Part shown: piece by piece, positions 34,013 through 42,199 of the stretch
Layout of the letters: each line of letters begins with the position of its first letter
Position numbering within the stretch: position 1 is the first letter of the stretch
DNA from: [Clostridium] asparagiforme DSM 15981
GTDB taxonomy: Bacteria; Bacillota; Clostridia; Lachnospirales; Lachnospiraceae
Assembly (NCBI GenBank): GCA_025149125.1
Contig: CP102272.1
Span: 1,984,001-2,048,000 of the forward strand
Direction: 5' to 3'
DNA: 64,000 nucleotides
Notes under the pieces: model-generated
The model's database searches: none
Told to the model about the DNA's origin: nothing
Seen by the model: the letters and a program-made list of their open reading frames with translations, nothing else
Translations under genes and position numbers: made by a program

Positions 34013-34996
34013 ATGATAACCGCAATTCAAAGGCTGAAAGAAGAAAATGAGCGCCTGAACCATCGGGCCGGACATGACTGGCTTACCGGCCTGTATGACC
34101 GGGAGGGGGCTGAGGAGAAAATCAACCGTTTGATCCGGGAGCGGGGCTGCGGGGTGATGATCCTTTTGGACGTGGACCGTTTTCGTAGAATCAACAGCCG
34201 TCACGGCCACATTGTGGGAGATCACGTGCTCAGCTCCATCGCCGCGGTGCTGGATTCCATGGTATTCCGGCACGACGTGGTGGGCCGGGTGGACGACGAT
34301 GAATTTGTGGTGTTTATGCCGGTCGATCAGGATGAAAAATTTCTGCAGCAGCGCTGCCGCCAGATCCGGGACCGTCTAAAGACCATGGAGCTGCCGGGTG
34401 GCGCGGAGATTTCCATTTCCCTCAGCACCGGGGGCGCCATCTGCGGGAAGGACGACACCTACAGGAGCCTGTTCGCCCGGGCTTACGGCGAGCTGGACAA
34501 GGATAAGGTGAGCGCCCGCGAGCAGACGGCGGACTCCGAGGCCCGCAAGGGCAATTTCATGGTGGATTTAAAGCAGGTCCGCGGGGAGCTGGCGGAGCAG
34601 AGCCTGATTCCGGGCGCCTACTGTCAGGATTACGAGACATTTAAACACATTTACCGTTTTGTGGAACGCAGGCTCCGTCGGGCGGAGATCAGCTCCTACA
34701 TTCTGCTGATCACCCTGACCGACGGAAACGGCGATTTTCCTCCCCTCACCAGGCGGGAGGAGCAGATGGCGGTGCTAAAAGACGAGATTCAAATCTCCCT
34801 TCGATCCGGCGACGTGTTCACCCAGTACAGCAGCTGTCAGTACCTGGTGATGATTTCCGACGCCTCCGCGGAGAATGTAGAAATGATTGCGGACCGTATC
34901 TGCACGGCCTTCTATAAAGCCATCGGCGGAGCGTGCCAGGGCGTTCTGCTGCACCATTGCTATCCCATGTGGCCGGCAGGGGAGAAGGAGCCGTAA
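34013..34996 (+). CDS. Degenerate GGDEF-domain protein
   Basis: 327 residues, soluble. A short coiled coil (IQRLKEENERLNHRAG) leads into a GGDEF domain with DWLTGLYDREG and LLDVDRFRRIN, but the active-site motif reads DDDEF in VDDDEFVVF. Losing both Gly argues against cyclase activity. The second half (from ~residue 190) looks like another worn domain of the same fold, with YSSCQYLVMI at the motif position. It may bind GTP or cyclic di-GMP, or act as a scaffold. It lies downstream of the zinc genes but past a terminator, so the link is doubtful. Confidence 0.85.
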   Translation: MITAIQRLKEENERLNHRAGHDWLTGLYDREGAEEKINRLIRERGCGVMILLDVDRFRRINSRHGHIVGDHVLSSIAAVLDSMVFRHDVVGRVDDDEFVVFMPVDQDEKFLQQRCRQIRDRLKTMELPGGAEISISLSTGGAICGKDDTYRSLFARAYGELDKDKVSAREQTADSEARKGNFMVDLKQVRGELAEQSLIPGAYCQDYETFKHIYRFVERRLRRAEISSYILLITLTDGNGDFPPLTRREEQMAVLKDEIQISLRSGDVFTQYSSCQYLVMISDASAENVEMIADRICTAFYKAIGGACQGVLLHHCYPMWPAGEKEP

Positions 34997-35111
34997 GAGA
35001 ACGCAGCAATTTGTTTGGGATGTAAAAAACTGGAAATCCATGCTGCCTCTGCAAAATGCCATATATCGGAGGCAATAGAATAGCATTCGCTCAAAATGTG
35101 ACGCCCATCAG

Positions 35112-35170
35112 CGCCGCAGTGCTGCGAGATGAATTGTGGAAATTCATCTCCCGCGCTGCGGCGTTATTTT
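35112..35170 (+). terminator. Terminator after the degenerate GGDEF gene
   Basis: Outer stem CGCCGCAG / CTGCGGCG and inner stem GAGATGAATT / AATTCATCTC, then TTATTTTT. Confidence 0.85.
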
Positions 35171-35248
35171 TGGGATGGATGCGGTAAAAAACGGGATAAG
35201 AGATCATCCGCCGGAACGCAGATAATGCGCGAAGTATTCCAAAATAAG

Positions 35249-35262
35249 TGAAAGCGCTTTCT
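35249..35262. promoter_or_regulatory. cre-like / LacI-type operator upstream of the diketogulonate reductase gene
   Basis: TGAAAGCGCTTTCT matches the CcpA cre consensus at 13 of 14 positions and has the CG-centred palindrome of LacI-family operators. It lies 58 bp upstream of the -35 box. Either CcpA or the LacI protein encoded at 36616 could bind it. Confidence 0.6.
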
Positions 35263-35319
35263 TGCGGATTTTTCATTTGAAACAATCCATAAGAATGTAC
35301 TTAAAATATCTATAAAATC

Positions 35320-35347
35320 TTGACAAATAGGCATTTGATGTTATGAT
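35320..35347 (+). promoter_or_regulatory. Promoter for the diketogulonate reductase gene
   Basis: TTGACA (35320-35325), 16 bp, TATGAT (35342-35347), in A/T-rich DNA. Confidence 0.7.
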
Positions 35348-35566
35348 GATTATCAGAAGAGCTTTTGGGGAAATGCTTCATTTTAACTAAAGTTGAGAAA
35401 GCCTTTTCACGCACTTGTACGGAACTCGGACAAGAAAGAGCGGGCCAGGTTGAAAAACAAAACGCCGCAAAGCGCAGCCAATGGCTCTTTGGGAACCGCA
35501 GGCGAAGCGCGTTCCGGACCGGATGGCCGCCTGCCTGCAGCATACAGAAGCTAAGGAGGGGAAACA

Positions 35567-36574
35567 ATGAGAATTGCATATGAAGCGTTGCTGGAGAAAT
35601 TCCGGAAGATTCTGGAAAGCCGCGGATTTTCAGGGGAGCACGCTAAGGACGCGGCCACCGTGTTCGCCCAGAACAGCCTGGACGGCGTGTACAGCCACGG
35701 CGTGAACCGATTCCCGCGGGTGGTGGAGTATCTGGACAAGGGCGAGATCGACTGCCATTCCATCGCGGAGTGTGTGGAGCGAATGGGGGCCATCGAGCGT
35801 TGGGACGGGCATCGGGGTTTCGGGCCCCTGAACGCGCGCCTTGCCATGGACCGGGCCTGTGAGCTGGCGGAGGAATACGGCGTGGGCGTGGTGGCCCTGG
35901 GCAACAACAATCACTGGATGCGCGGCGGCAGCTACGGCTGGCAGGCGGCGGACGCGGGCTGCATCGGCATCTGCTGGTCCAACACTATGCCCAACATGCC
36001 GGCCTGGGGCGGCAAGGACCGGAAGATCGGCAACAACCCGCTCATCATGTCCATTCCCAGAAGCAGCGGCAGGCACGCGGTGATCGATTGCGCGGTCTCC
36101 CAGTTCTCCTACGGCAAGATCGAGGAGGCCAGGCTTAAGGGCAGACAGCTTTCCGTTCCCGGCGGATACGACAGGGAGGGCAATCTGACCACGGACCCCG
36201 CTAAAATCGAGGAGACCTGGAGAGTCTTGCCCATGGGCTACTGGAAGGGCAGCGGCATTTCCATCGCCCTGGACTTAATCGCCACCGTGCTGACCAACGC
36301 CAATTCCGTCTCCAAAATCGGCGCCTTTGGCGATGAAGTGGGCCTTTCCCAGGTGATGATCGCCATCGACCCGTGTAAATTCAACTCCGTGGAGCGGACG
36401 GACCGCATTGTGGATGAAATTCTGGCAGATATCAAGGCCTCCCAGCCGGCCGAGACGGGGGGAGAGGTGTTTTATCCGGGAGAAATTGAGCTGAACACCC
36501 GCCAGGAGAACCTGGCGAATGGAATCCCGGTGATCGACGAAGTCTGGCAGACCATTCTCTCGCTGGAGCGGTGA
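35567..36574 (+). CDS. dlgD: 2,3-diketo-L-gulonate reductase (YlbC/MdhB-type oxidoreductase)
   Basis: 335 residues, Ldh2/MDH2 oxidoreductase family, which has a unique NAD(P) fold. The chain closely tracks E. coli YiaK: DGVYSHGVNRFPR, NNNHWMRGGSYGWQAA with the catalytic His, IGICWSN, PMGYWKGSG and GLSQ. YiaK reduces 2,3-diketo-L-gulonate to 3-keto-L-gulonate in L-ascorbate/L-xylulose-type catabolism. No other yia-like gene is in the window, so the substrate here may be a related 2-keto acid. A LacI regulator gene follows after 41 bp. Confidence 0.87.
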   Translation: MRIAYEALLEKFRKILESRGFSGEHAKDAATVFAQNSLDGVYSHGVNRFPRVVEYLDKGEIDCHSIAECVERMGAIERWDGHRGFGPLNARLAMDRACELAEEYGVGVVALGNNNHWMRGGSYGWQAADAGCIGICWSNTMPNMPAWGGKDRKIGNNPLIMSIPRSSGRHAVIDCAVSQFSYGKIEEARLKGRQLSVPGGYDREGNLTTDPAKIEETWRVLPMGYWKGSGISIALDLIATVLTNANSVSKIGAFGDEVGLSQVMIAIDPCKFNSVERTDRIVDEILADIKASQPAETGGEVFYPGEIELNTRQENLANGIPVIDEVWQTILSLER

Positions 36575-36615
36575 CCATTTTAAATGTAACATTTTGTAAA
36601 ACAGGGAGATAATCC

Positions 36616-37605
36616 ATGAACATCTACGACATTGCAGCGGAAGCCGGTACGTCCATATCCACCGTGTCCCGGGTTTTGAACAATAAGGGAAACGTCAATC
36701 CACAGATCCGCAAACGGGTCGAGGAGGTGCTGAAAAAGTACGATTACAAGCCCAGCGCCATTGCGCGCGGTATGGTTTCCAAGACCATGAAGAGTATCGC
36801 CATTCTCACCGTAGACGTGCGGGTGACCCATTACGCCCGGATGATCTATGTGATCGAGCAGGAGTTCAGCAACCAGGGCTACAATGTGACGGTGTGCAAT
36901 ACGGGTGGCTCCATCGGGGAGTGCGACCGGTATTTTAAAATATTGGCGGAGAAACAGATCGACGGCCTGGTTCTGATCGGGTCCATTTTCAACAATCTGA
37001 TCCATTATCCACAGATCATCGCCCGGATTAAGCAGATTCCGGTGGTGATGGCCAACGGCCATGTGGACAGCCCGAATTTTTATTCCGTACTGGTGGACGA
37101 CACCAAGGCGATCCGCACGGTGGTGGATTATCTGTTGGACGGCGGCAGAAAAAACCTGGTCTACGTGTTCGACCTGGAGAATGACAGCGCCCAGGCAAAG
37201 CGCCGGGGATTTGTGGAGGGATTGAAGCTGAGGGACGTGCCGCAGCCGGAGTCCCGGGTATTTACGGCGGCCTACGGCCTGGAGGGCGGTATGCGGGCCG
37301 CAAAGGAGATCATCCGCTCCGGGATCCCCTTCGACGGGGTGGTGTGCGGCGAGGACACCACGGCAATCGGCGTGATGAAGGGCCTGAAAAAACAGGGATA
37401 TCGCGTTCCGGAGGACGTGGCGGTGACGGGCTGCAACAATTCGCCGGAAGCGCAACTCTGCGAGCCGGAGCTGACGACCCTGGACAACAAACCGGAGCTT
37501 TTGGGCGGCATGTGCGCCCGGCTTCTTCGGGATACCATTGAGAAAAAAGCCTCGGCTGTCAGCGTCGCCATCCAGCCGGAGCTGGTGGTGCGCCAATCCA
37601 CTTGA
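36616..37605 (+). CDS. LacI-family transcriptional regulator
   Basis: 329 residues. The N-terminal helix-turn-helix IYDIAAEAGTSISTVSRVLNN and the hinge helix YKPSAIARGMVSK are standard. The periplasmic-binding-like sensor domain starts near residue 60 and ends with LTTLDNKPELLGG. Being cotranscribed with the dlgD-like gene, it probably responds to a sugar or sugar acid and controls that operon through the AAAGCGCTTT palindrome at 35251-35260. Confidence 0.92.
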   Translation: MNIYDIAAEAGTSISTVSRVLNNKGNVNPQIRKRVEEVLKKYDYKPSAIARGMVSKTMKSIAILTVDVRVTHYARMIYVIEQEFSNQGYNVTVCNTGGSIGECDRYFKILAEKQIDGLVLIGSIFNNLIHYPQIIARIKQIPVVMANGHVDSPNFYSVLVDDTKAIRTVVDYLLDGGRKNLVYVFDLENDSAQAKRRGFVEGLKLRDVPQPESRVFTAAYGLEGGMRAAKEIIRSGIPFDGVVCGEDTTAIGVMKGLKKQGYRVPEDVAVTGCNNSPEAQLCEPELTTLDNKPELLGGMCARLLRDTIEKKASAVSVAIQPELVVRQST

Positions 37606-37619
37606 ACGAAAAAAATTCC

Positions 37620-37643
37620 GCCGGCGGTATAATCCGCGCCGGC
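37620..37643 (+). other. Hairpin after the LacI gene
   Basis: GCCGGCG / CGCCGGC, a 7-bp stem 15 bp after the stop, with an A-rich tract before it and no T run after it. It is possibly a weak terminator. Confidence 0.4.
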
Positions 37644-37662
37644 AGATTGGTAAACTTGCCGG

Positions 37663-37691
37663 TTGACAGCCAATACCGGATCTGTTATAGT
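37663..37691 (+). promoter_or_regulatory. Promoter of the DEAD-box helicase gene
   Basis: TTGACA (37663-37668), 17 bp, TATAGT (37686-37691). The predicted leader is about 225 nt. Confidence 0.8.
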
Positions 37692-37697
37692 TGATTA

Positions 37698-37922
37698 CTG
37701 TACGAAACGAGAGGATGAAAGGCCTGAAGCGTGCCTGAAAACCTCTCGTTTCGGCGTGTGAAGGGAAATGATGACAGTTTTGATGATTTTTACCGTCTGA
37801 ATTGTCTCGAAAAATGCGGTGCATGAAGCGAATTGGTGGGTATGCACAATCGGCCTGCCGCCCGCGCCCCGGGTGGGGAAGCGATGCGGAAGCGGCAGAG
37901 AAAGAAAGGAATTTATTATTAT
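37698..37922 (+). promoter_or_regulatory. Long structured 5' leader of the helicase gene
   Basis: A perfect 12-bp stem CGAAACGAGAGG (37703-37714) / CCTCTCGTTTCG (37742-37753) lies right at the predicted transcript start. A second hairpin with GTGCAT / ATGCAC arms is near 37820-37850. No known riboswitch was recognised. Cold-shock helicase mRNAs in other bacteria have long leaders that control their own expression; a similar role is an inference. Confidence 0.5.
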
Positions 37923-39629
37923 ATGGAAGCAATGAAATTTGATACGTTACAGTTGGATGAGCGGATTCTGCGGGCCGTTACGGAGATGGGCTTTGAGGAG
38001 GCCTCTCCCATACAGGCGCAGGCGATTCCGGTGGCAATGGAGGGCAGGGACATGATCGGCCAGGCCCAGACCGGCACCGGCAAGACGGCGGCCTTCGGAA
38101 TCCCGCTGCTGCAAAAGGTGGACCCCAAGGTCAAAAAGCTGCAGGCGATTGTGCTGCTGCCCACCAGAGAGCTGGCCATCCAGGTAGCGGAGGAAGTGCG
38201 CAGACTTGGCAAGTTTATGCACGGAATAAAGGTTCTGCCCATCTACGGCGGTCAGGATATCGTAAAACAGATTCGTTCCTTAAAGGACGGCACTCAGGTG
38301 ATCATCGGCACCCCCGGACGTGTGATGGACCACATGCGGCGCAAAACCGTAAAGCTGGACTATGTGAATACCGTGGTGCTGGATGAGGCGGACGAGATGC
38401 TCAACATGGGCTTTCTGGAGGATATGGAGACCATTTTGAGCCAGCTCCCCGAGGAGCGCCAGACCCTGATGTTCTCCGCCACCATGCCTCCGGCCATCGC
38501 GGAGATCGCCCGGAAGTTCCAGAAGGAGCCGGTGACGGTCCGCGTGGTGAAAAAGGAGCTGACCGTTCCCAAGGTCACCCAGTATTACTACGAGGTGAAG
38601 CCCAAGAACAAGGTGGAGGTGATGTGCCGTCTGCTGGATCTGTACGCTCCCAAGCTGTCCATCGTGTTCTGCAACACCAAAAAGCAGGTGGATGAGCTGG
38701 TGCAGGCGCTTCAGGGCAGAGGTTATTTCGCGGAGGGACTTCACGGGGATTTGAAGCAGATGCAGCGCGACCGCGTGATGAACAGCTTCCGCAACGGCCG
38801 CACGGACATTTTGGTGGCCACTGACGTGGCGGCCCGCGGCATCGACGTGGGCGACGTGGAGGCGGTGTTCAATTATGACATCCCCCAGGACGACGAGTAT
38901 TACGTGCACCGCATCGGCCGTACGGGCCGGGCCGGACGGGAAGGTAAGGCCTTCAGCCTGGTGGTGGGCCGCGAGGTCTACAAGCTGCGCGACATCCAGC
39001 GTTACTGCAAGACCCGCATCATTCCTCAGGCTATTCCGTCCTTAAACGACATCACGGAGATCAAGGTGGAGAAGATCCTGGATCAGGTCGAGGAAGTGAT
39101 GAACGACAGCGATTTGAGCAAAATGGTGGGAATCATTGAGAAGAAGCTGATGGAGGAGGAGTACACCTCCCTGGATCTGGCGGCGGCTCTCCTGAAAATG
39201 AACATGGGCGAGGACAGCGAGGACATCATCGAGTGTTCGGAGCCGGCCCGCTCCCTGGACGATCTGGACCGCTACGGCAGGGACTTTAACCGGGGCCGGG
39301 GCAGAACCACCGGCGGAAACCGCAGCCGCCGCAAGGGCGCTACGGACCGCGCCGCCATCGACTACATTGTGGAGGGCGATGGAGACGACATGGCCCGCCT
39401 GTTCATCAACATCGGCAAGGCCCAGCGCGTGACCCCGGGCGATATCCTGGGCGCGGTGGCCGGAGAGTCCGGTATGCCGGGACGCCTGGTGGGCAGCATC
39501 GACATGTACGACGGTTATACCTTCGTGGATGTGCCGGTGCGCTACGCCGACGAGGTGTTAAAGGCCATGGGCCATGCCAGAATCAAGGGCAGAAACATCC
39601 ATGTGGAGAAGGCTAACGGGAGAAGATAG
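37923..39629 (+). CDS. deaD: DEAD-box RNA helicase with C-terminal DbpA-like RNA-binding domain
   Basis: 568 residues from ATG 37923 (AAAGGA upstream); longer in-frame starts lie in the structured leader. Helicase motifs: Q motif with SPIQAQAIP, AQTGTGKTAAF (I), PTRELAIQV (Ia), GTPGRVMDH (Ib), DEADEMLNMGF (II), FSATMP (III) and HRIGRTGRAGREG (VI). After an Arg/Gly-rich linker, residues ~480-565 (MARLFINIGKAQRVTPGDIL) form the RRM-like DbpA/CsdA domain. It remodels structured RNA, probably in ribosome assembly or cold adaptation. Confidence 0.93.
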   Translation: MEAMKFDTLQLDERILRAVTEMGFEEASPIQAQAIPVAMEGRDMIGQAQTGTGKTAAFGIPLLQKVDPKVKKLQAIVLLPTRELAIQVAEEVRRLGKFMHGIKVLPIYGGQDIVKQIRSLKDGTQVIIGTPGRVMDHMRRKTVKLDYVNTVVLDEADEMLNMGFLEDMETILSQLPEERQTLMFSATMPPAIAEIARKFQKEPVTVRVVKKELTVPKVTQYYYEVKPKNKVEVMCRLLDLYAPKLSIVFCNTKKQVDELVQALQGRGYFAEGLHGDLKQMQRDRVMNSFRNGRTDILVATDVAARGIDVGDVEAVFNYDIPQDDEYYVHRIGRTGRAGREGKAFSLVVGREVYKLRDIQRYCKTRIIPQAIPSLNDITEIKVEKILDQVEEVMNDSDLSKMVGIIEKKLMEEEYTSLDLAAALLKMNMGEDSEDIIECSEPARSLDDLDRYGRDFNRGRGRTTGGNRSRRKGATDRAAIDYIVEGDGDDMARLFINIGKAQRVTPGDILGAVAGESGMPGRLVGSIDMYDGYTFVDVPVRYADEVLKAMGHARIKGRNIHVEKANGRR

Positions 39630-39691
39630 ACCGCCGGAGCCAGGGCAAAGCCACGGGATTAAATTTGGAAATGATATTCCGAAATTACGAA

Positions 39692-39731
39692 AGCAGCAGG
39701 AGAACCGGCAAGGTTTTCCTACTGCTTTTTT
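39692..39731 (+). terminator. Terminator after the helicase gene
   Basis: AGCAG-c-AGGAGAACC pairs with GGTTTTCCT-a-CTGCT, then TTTTTT. It lies between convergent genes. Confidence 0.8.
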
Positions 39732-39754
39732 GACGATTTGCGATCTGCGGCCTG

Positions 39755-40852
39755 TTATTCCGCCCAGTTCTCCCTCAAAAAGTCCACAATATCCGCAGCT
39801 TTTGGCGGACAGCCCTTTAAATGTTTTTGGTGGCAGGATGTGCAGCTTCCCACGCCGATTTCGCCGGTTTTGTCCTTATAGCCCTGCCCGATGGACACAG
39901 GCGGCAGGTTCCGGCGCAGAAGCCCCGCGTCGCTCAGACGGTCCAGTGCGTAGATCAGGGAGCCATAACAGGCGCTGCAGGCGTCCTTTGGGGCGGTGTA
40001 GGCGGCCAGAGTGCGTACCCGGCGGGGCATTTCCATTTTCCGGTCCGGCAGGCAGTCCTCGTTGAGGGGGATGATATTGGCCGTAGACAGGTCGGCGCTG
40101 CCTACGCCCAGGGCCTCGGCCAGGCGGATATACTCCACGTCGTCGGGGGAGTAGCCCATGCAGTCGCACACATAGGCGTCACAGAGCACCGGGTCCAGGA
40201 AGCCCAGCACCCGGTTCATAACCACGGGATTTCCGCCCTCCTCGAAGTCCAGGTCCCCGCAGATGTTGTCCACCAGGATGAAGCTGTCGGGGATCAGGGT
40301 GTTTAAATGGGCGATTGGGCGGTGCAGGCCCAGGGTGTGGAACCGGCGCTTCTCCATGTTGGGGAGCAGGCCCTTGTTGTTTTTCAGGGCGCAGGTGATG
40401 AGGGTTTGGCAGTGACCCTTTAACACGGGCATGTTGATGATGTAATCCGCAGCCGCCGCGCGGTCGCAGAGGCGGATGTTCATGCCCTGGGCGTCGTATT
40501 CCTTCCAGCTGTCCTTCTGGAGGTCATAAAAGGGCACGTTATAGGCGCGGCACACCTTGTCGCAGCCGGCCGCCCTGGCCGCCAGGTCCGTGCGGTCCCC
40601 TACCCAGGCTCCTTCGATCACGCTGATCTGATGAAAACCGTGCTCCTGCAAATACTCAATGGTTCCGGCCAGCAGCTGGGGATGGGTGGTGGCCCCGGTG
40701 GAGGGCGAATTGGCGGACGCCAGGTTGGGCTTCAGCGCCACCTGCTTGTCCCGGTCCCCGATTAACGCCGCCACATCCGCCCGGGTTAAAATCTGCTTTG
40801 CCATCTCTTTGTAATCTGTGCCGTGAATGATCAGAATGTCCTGCTTTGTCAT
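39755..40852 (-). CDS. DUF362-domain protein
   Basis: 365 residues from the ATG at 40852, with AGGAGGAA 8 nt upstream; the much longer open frame runs through promoter repeats and is not credible. DUF362 proteins have the pattern KPNLASANSPSTGATTHPQLL, a central PVLKGHCQT segment and cysteines at the C-terminus (DACSACYGS and GSCTSCHQKHLKGCPP), which could bind an Fe-S cluster or metal. Function is unproven for the family. It is divergent from ybaK. Confidence 0.82.
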   Translation of the reverse strand: MTKQDILIIHGTDYKEMAKQILTRADVAALIGDRDKQVALKPNLASANSPSTGATTHPQLLAGTIEYLQEHGFHQISVIEGAWVGDRTDLAARAAGCDKVCRAYNVPFYDLQKDSWKEYDAQGMNIRLCDRAAAADYIINMPVLKGHCQTLITCALKNNKGLLPNMEKRRFHTLGLHRPIAHLNTLIPDSFILVDNICGDLDFEEGGNPVVMNRVLGFLDPVLCDAYVCDCMGYSPDDVEYIRLAEALGVGSADLSTANIIPLNEDCLPDRKMEMPRRVRTLAAYTAPKDACSACYGSLIYALDRLSDAGLLRRNLPPVSIGQGYKDKTGEIGVGSCTSCHQKHLKGCPPKAADIVDFLRENWAE

Positions 40853-40890
40853 GGGAAAAGTTCCTCCTGATTCGAGTTGTGTGTGGGCGA

Positions 40891-40968
40891 ACGACCTCGC
40901 CAAGTGCTCATAGTATACCATGTCCGCTAGGCTCGTGGACGACCTCGCCGAGTGCTCATAGTATACCA
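40891..40968 (-). repeat. Duplicated 30-bp promoter segment upstream of the DUF362 gene
   Basis: Two copies (40891-40920 and 40939-40968) are identical except for one base and are spaced 48 bp apart. Read on the minus strand each begins TGGTATACT, an extended -10 box (TGnTATACT), followed by ATGAGCACT. Only the distal copy has a reasonable -35 (TTGTGG, 18 bp upstream). The gene may thus have tandem promoters created by duplication. Confidence 0.8.
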
Positions 40969-40972
40969 CATC

Positions 40973-41001
40973 TTGTAATACTGCCACAACTGTACTATAA
41001 T
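40973..41001 (+). promoter_or_regulatory. Promoter of ybaK
   Basis: TTGTAA (40973-40978), 17 bp, TATAAT (40996-41001), about 43 bp before the ybaK start, divergent from the DUF362 promoter. Confidence 0.7.
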
Positions 41002-41043
41002 GTGAAAAGCATAAAAACCAATGACAGCGAGGAGTGAAGTCGG

Positions 41044-41511
41044 ATGACCAAGACAAATGTGATGCGTCTTCTGGACGTGGCGGGGATTGTTTACCAGGCG
41101 GGGAGCTATGAGGTGGACGAGAACGATCTGTCCGGGAGCCATGCCGCGGATTTGATGGGCGTGGATCACGACGCCATGTACAAGACGCTGGTGTTAAAGG
41201 GCGAGAAAAAGGGCTATGTGGTCTGCTGTATCCCGGTGGACGAGGAGCTGGACTTAAAGAAGGTGGCAAAAGCCGCGGGGGAGAAGAAGGTGGAGATGAT
41301 CCATGTGAAGGATATGCTGGCAGTCACCGGCTACATCCGGGGCGGCTGCTCTCCGGTGGGAATGAAGAAGCAATATCCTACTTATATAGAAGAAACGGCT
41401 CAGCTCTATGACCGGATCACCGTCAGCGCGGGCCAGCGCGGCGTCCAGGTGACCCTGAATCCCGAGGACCTGCGCCGTTACGTGGAGGCGGAATTCGTTC
41501 CTCTGATCTGA
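41044..41511 (+). CDS. ybaK: Cys-tRNA(Pro)/Cys-tRNA(Cys) deacylase
   Basis: 155 residues, the family length. It hydrolyses Cys mischarged on tRNA(Pro). YbaK landmarks are the catalytic-Lys segment YKTLVLKGEKKGYVVCCIPVD, the LDLKKVAKAAGEKKVEM stretch, TGYIRGGCSPVGMKK with the GxxxP loop, and the final SAGQRGVQVTLNPEDL. A P-loop kinase gene follows after 45 bp. Confidence 0.93.
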   Translation: MTKTNVMRLLDVAGIVYQAGSYEVDENDLSGSHAADLMGVDHDAMYKTLVLKGEKKGYVVCCIPVDEELDLKKVAKAAGEKKVEMIHVKDMLAVTGYIRGGCSPVGMKKQYPTYIEETAQLYDRITVSAGQRGVQVTLNPEDLRRYVEAEFVPLI

Positions 41512-41556
41512 CCGGCATTTCCTGTCTCAGGGTGGCGGAATTTTAGGAGAAAACAG

Positions 41557-42069
41557 ATGATCATATTAATAGCAGGGGCGTCCCACACCGGAAAAACCGC
41601 TCTGGCACAGCGGCTGCTGGAGAAATACCATTACCCGTACCTCTCCATGGATCTGCTGAAAATGGGGCTGATCCGAAGCGGAAACACCGGGCTGACCCCG
41701 GAGGAGGACGGGAAACTCACGGGGTATCTCTGGCCCATTGTCCGGGAGATGATCAAAACCGCAATCGAGAACCGCCAGAATCTTGTGGTGGAGGGGATTT
41801 ACATTCCCTTTGATTGGGAAAATGATTTCGGCGTGGAATACCGGAACGAAATTCGCTTCTATTGTCTCGTGATGACGGAGGCGTATATTAAAGCCCGCTT
41901 TGACGATATCAAACAATACGCCAATGTGATTGAAACGCGGCTTGACGATTCTTATTGTACAGAAGCTTCTGTGCTCCAAGAAAATGCCCATAATTTGGAA
42001 ATGTGCCGGAAATACAGCTGCAACTGCATCCTGATCGACGGCGATTACCAGGTGGATATCGGCATTTAG
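41557..42069 (+). CDS. Small P-loop kinase-like ATPase
   Basis: 170 residues. Walker A GASHTGKT is at residues 7-14, followed by the ALAQRLLEKYHYPYLSMDLLKMG segment typical of shikimate/adenylate-kinase-like and zeta-toxin-like folds. An acidic EGIYIPFDW follows near 75. No antitoxin gene is next to it, so it is more likely a small-molecule kinase. The substrate is unknown. It has a short AGGAG leader and is probably cotranscribed with ybaK. Confidence 0.75.
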   Translation: MIILIAGASHTGKTALAQRLLEKYHYPYLSMDLLKMGLIRSGNTGLTPEEDGKLTGYLWPIVREMIKTAIENRQNLVVEGIYIPFDWENDFGVEYRNEIRFYCLVMTEAYIKARFDDIKQYANVIETRLDDSYCTEASVLQENAHNLEMCRKYSCNCILIDGDYQVDIGI

Positions 42070-42199
42070 CCGCGCGCCCGGGCAGCGGCAGGAAGAAGCA
42101 GCATAAAGAGCGCCGTTTGACATTTGGACAGACAGGAATTAAAATGAAAGAAAACAGGAGCGTTAACCAAACGAAATGAATTGAAGGAGGAAGAAAGCG

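Larger units (their letters stand above)
34997..35566 (+). other. 570-bp intergenic region: terminator, cre-like site, promoter and long leader
   Basis: No gene is seen. It holds a terminator (35112-35170), a cre/LacI-type palindrome (35249-35262), a promoter (35320-35347) and a ~210-nt leader for the next gene. The last ~130 nt of the leader can form several GC-rich hairpins (for example GGAAC...GTTCC near 35497-35520). The leader matches no riboswitch that I know. Confidence 0.6.

Noticed and set aside
35350..35566. Cyclic di-GMP riboswitch in the leader of the diketogulonate reductase gene
   Set aside because: A GCAAAGC-like string is present, but the other conserved parts of the GEMM-I motif are not in the right order.
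40853..41269. N-terminal extension of the DUF362 frame
   Set aside because: It covers the duplicated promoter and the ybaK 5' region, is Pro/Arg/Ser-rich, and an AGGAGGAA site precedes the ATG at 40852.
41557..42069. Zeta-type toxin
   Set aside because: The P-loop fold is similar, but there is no antitoxin gene beside it, and a metabolic kinase is as likely.
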